Origin: Sphagnum compactum
Lineage: Eukaryota; Bryophyta; Sphagnopsida; Sphagnales
Length of the DNA: 64,000 nt
Assembly (NCBI GenBank): GCA_965153455.1
Contig: OZ234499.1
Location: 62,001-126,000, forward strand
Reading direction: 5' to 3'
The translations under genes and the position numbers were made by a program. Of the stretch, positions 61,143-64,000 are shown piece after piece (position 1 is the stretch's first letter; each line of letters starts with the position of its first letter). Under the pieces are notes generated by a model, which saw nothing but the letters and a program-made list of their open reading frames with translations, ran no database searches and was not told the DNA's origin.

Positions 61143-64000
61143 TTGCAGATCCGGCAATTGATCAACAACGCTCACAAGAAAGCAAAACAAGTGTAAGGAC
61201 ACTAGTATAGAAGTCTAGTGTAACAGCTGAACGACTCTCAAGGCTCGACACTCTTGAGATAAGACCTAGAGAAGGACTCTGTGTGCTCGTACTAGACAGT
61301 TCTATTTTTCTTTTTCCCAACCAGAGGTTCTTCATATAAGTAAAGAACCGCCCAAGACTCATGCATACCAGCATCATGTCCACATCAGACATGGATCATG
61401 ATGGACTCAAATTCTTATGGTAAGCCCATATGGCCCACTTTCCATCTCAGATTGTGGCTCAATAAATGATGTTCACGCTGTCTCTTGTTCCGTTCCCCAT
61501 ATTGGCTGGCACTATGAGCCCATTCTCCAACAAATCACAGATAAGTCTTCACAGAGCTACTTAAGGTGGTACATACGACATCAAGTTTCCTAAGGACTCC
61601 TATAAACAGCTTGAAGCTCAGGACTTCTAGAGCCAAGCCTTGCCTCCTCAGAAAAGAAAGGCTGATAATTTATGTCATAAGGTCAACAACATTCACTGTT
61701 ACTTGTGTTTGGTGGTTTGATTATAACCTCCTGATCTAGGTTTTTGAAAAAGAGTACCTGGGTTTCAAGTACGTTAAAGAAAGCTTCAGAATACAGGATC
61801 TGCCAATCCTGGGTTCTTGAAATTTTTTGAAGCACTAGCAGGTTTCATTAAGAACTGGCAAAGAACAAACGGTTCAGGATAGGTTCTTTGATATTTGAGA
61901 ACCACGCGTTTTCCATAAACCCAACCCCTTATGCACTGATATTTTCTTTGGAATAGAAAGCATGTCCCAACAACTGACATTTACCCTCCAAAATGGCTGA
62001 AGCACTTGATTATGTCTATCCATGTGAACCTGTTAAACTTTATCACATTTGAAAACTGTCTATCTAATGACTGATTGAAAACATGTATCTACAAAGACAA
62101 TTCCATTCAATATACTGTGGGAGCAGCATCAGCTCTTATGTGAAATTATAGGAAAAACGAACCACTTGGAGGGCTGCAAGGAGGGAAGACACACTGTAAC
62201 TTAATTCATGTACATTATCTTTTTGACTGGTTGAAAACATATATCTACAAAGAAAATTCCATTGAACATATGGTTGGAGCACCATCATCTCTCATGTGAA
62301 ATTATGGGGAAACAAAGGACTTGGAAGGCCACAAGGAGTATGCTGAAGGCCATAATCTAACTAATTTGGGCAGGATGAACTGAACACCCGCAGCGAACTT
62401 TGTGGGCATCAATACAATACCGTGCACTGTCCTGTGTATTTGTACTGCATGTTCTGTTTTGCAGAACACACTTCATGTTTGGCAATGCATAACAAAAAGT
62501 TTTGATTTTTGTTACAAGTGGTGACAGTTGCAGGACCAAGTGCTCAGTACTAGCCTAGTTCCAGCCACAATGCTGCAGCATTCTCTTAATTTCTGCCCTC
62601 GTCTGTCCAATCCTGCAGCACCACAATGTGGATGCCACACCGGGCTCCACATTGACTTCTGCAAAGTTTAATGGGGAGAGTGTTTAATGTCCTGCCTAGT
62701 TTGGGCTGTGCCTTGGTGGATAGAGGACAAAGTGTATCTTCACCATTAGTGCAGGCTTGTATAAATATTGTGGGTGTTTCTTGATTATTAGTGTGGACCC
62801 AAGTATTTGCAGGGAAAAGGTGTAGTGATCTCAAATCACTACAGATTCTTGGTTGATGAATGGGAAATATAACCTTTGCTCTAGGTTTCAAACAACACTT
62901 GAAATTGGTAAACTTTGCAACACTAGAAGTTAAAGTAAGTCAACTCCCTATTTTGTCATGAAGCTAAAGTATTATATTATGGTATAAAATCATACATGTT
63001 GCCCCCTCTCTCTTACAAGTAGATCATTACCTACAGTTTGTTTTGTAATATTACCAGTCTACTCACCTCCAAGAAGCCTCAATCATTCATTGAAAATTCT
63101 CATGTTTTCAAAATTGGGCTAAGCCCATCCTAGTCAAGTTTGGCCTCAAATTTCAATGGTGGCATTTTCAGGTCTGAATCAATCTTTTGATGTTTGTTTT
63201 AATAAATCTGAGACAAGGTTTAGGTGGAGATGTTTATTTTTGCTGTGTATTTTATTTTTCTTTGAGTTTGTGATCAAAATGTAAGGTACATGAGTAAACT
63301 TTTCTCAATGTCAATCTGACCCAAGTCACACTTGTTTAATCTTTAAAAGATAAACAAAATGAAATTTACTACAATAACATTTGTAGGATTAAACCTAAAT
63401 CAATAGGCAAATCCACACCTAACATGTACAACATTTAGACTACACTTTGTACATTAAATTCACATCCTAGAAAATCTGTCTCATTGCAAGGACTGAACTA
63501 GGCTAGTTTTGTCAGATCTTGTTTTCAATTTAAGATTTCTTATCTTTCCTTAGCTCAGATGTTGCTATCATGATCCAAAATTTAAATTCATGTCTACATG
63601 GTTTTCTACTTTTCAACTGCCCAAGTATGCATTTCATATATAGTTATATCCGGATAAATTTTCAGATAAATTGTTGGAACTGGGACCCCGTGGACAGTCG
63701 ACTATTAGCCTGCACAGATCTACAAAGGTGTTCTCGCAGAGTAGATTGGGCCACAAGTTACACAATGCAAGGTAACTGCACATGCACTGATCAGGCTGTC
63801 AGTTACACAAGCTAAATGACTGCACATGCACTCTCATTAGACTGAACTAACTAAATGGCTGCTTATGCACTCATTAGTATGAATTGGAAGTTGCTCTAGC
63901 TGAACAGCTGCCCCTTCATCTGCCCCTTCTGTTTTTTTGCTATTTTAGTGTTAGACAGTCTGCTTTCTTTTTGCGGTTGCTCAGGTTATGCTTACTAATG
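61143..64000. other. Intergenic, no supportable gene
   Basis: Upstream of the secreted-protein gene. Apart from one diverged tandem duplication, no gene or RNA was recognised. Confidence 0.5.
62071..62340. repeat. Diverged tandem duplication, about 157-bp period
   Basis: The words ttgaaaacatgtatctacaa (62075) and ttgaaaacatatatctacaa (62232) open two similar stretches. Both run through a shared ttccatt...catatgtgaaattat-like series to gcaaggag / acaaggag. Confidence 0.75.

Noticed and set aside
1-64000. tRNA, rRNA and other RNA genes
   Set aside because: I looked for tRNA B-box words (GGTTCGAATCC-like) and rRNA-like conserved blocks by eye and found no convincing candidate. A covariance-model scan would be decisive.

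Overview
This is nuclear DNA from a land plant. Genes are sparse and split by introns that are mostly AT-rich, with plant splice sites. Between them lie long AT-rich stretches of decayed retroelements and local duplications. The receptor-kinase-like exons, the plant FAD monooxygenase family and a plant-type LINE all fit this. I cannot fix the lineage from sequence alone. The repeat load and the unusual Ty3/gypsy element lean towards a large-genome, non-flowering lineage, but that is only an impression.

1-6.9 kb shows no supportable gene. From 6.9 to 30.4 kb a locus has been duplicated locally. Three units carry an FAD-dependent monooxygenase (zeaxanthin-epoxidase / CTF2A-like) on the minus strand. 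Copy A (13.8-16.0 kb) keeps all six exons but has one in-frame stop. Copy B (23.9-24.5 kb) is only the last exon, also with a stop. Copy C (27.2-29.4 kb) is open through six exons and predicts 432 residues. A GC-richer minisatellite (17.1-17.7 kb) lies upstream of copy A only. A perfect 93-bp inverted repeat (25.4-25.6 kb) lies between copies B and C.

About 31.8-36.4 kb holds a heavily decayed L1-type LINE, with traces of ORF1, endonuclease and reverse transcriptase. 37.2-39.2 kb is a receptor-like kinase pseudogene. 39.2-43.3 kb is AT-rich with nothing recognisable.

43.3-53.4 kb is the centre of interest. It is a Ty3/gypsy LTR retrotransposon on the minus strand, flanked by the short duplication GATG(T). 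Reading in the coding direction it carries Gag with two zinc knuckles, an aspartic protease, a cytosine-C5 DNA methyltransferase domain, reverse transcriptase, RNase H, integrase and a C-terminal PHD finger. Apart from one frameshift, the modules share one reading frame, now broken by stops and by a nested insertion in gag. An element that encodes both a DNA methyltransferase (writer) and a PHD finger (histone reader) is highly unusual. To my knowledge retrotransposon methyltransferases were reported in dinoflagellates and a charophyte alga, so a copy beside land-plant genes deserves attention.

54.5-56.3 kb holds tandem hairpin-like repeats, a 36-bp coding-type repeat and degraded coding sequence of unknown origin. 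60.7-61.1 kb carries one intact, intronless, GC-richer gene for a small secreted cysteine-containing protein of unknown family. The rest has no gene I can support.
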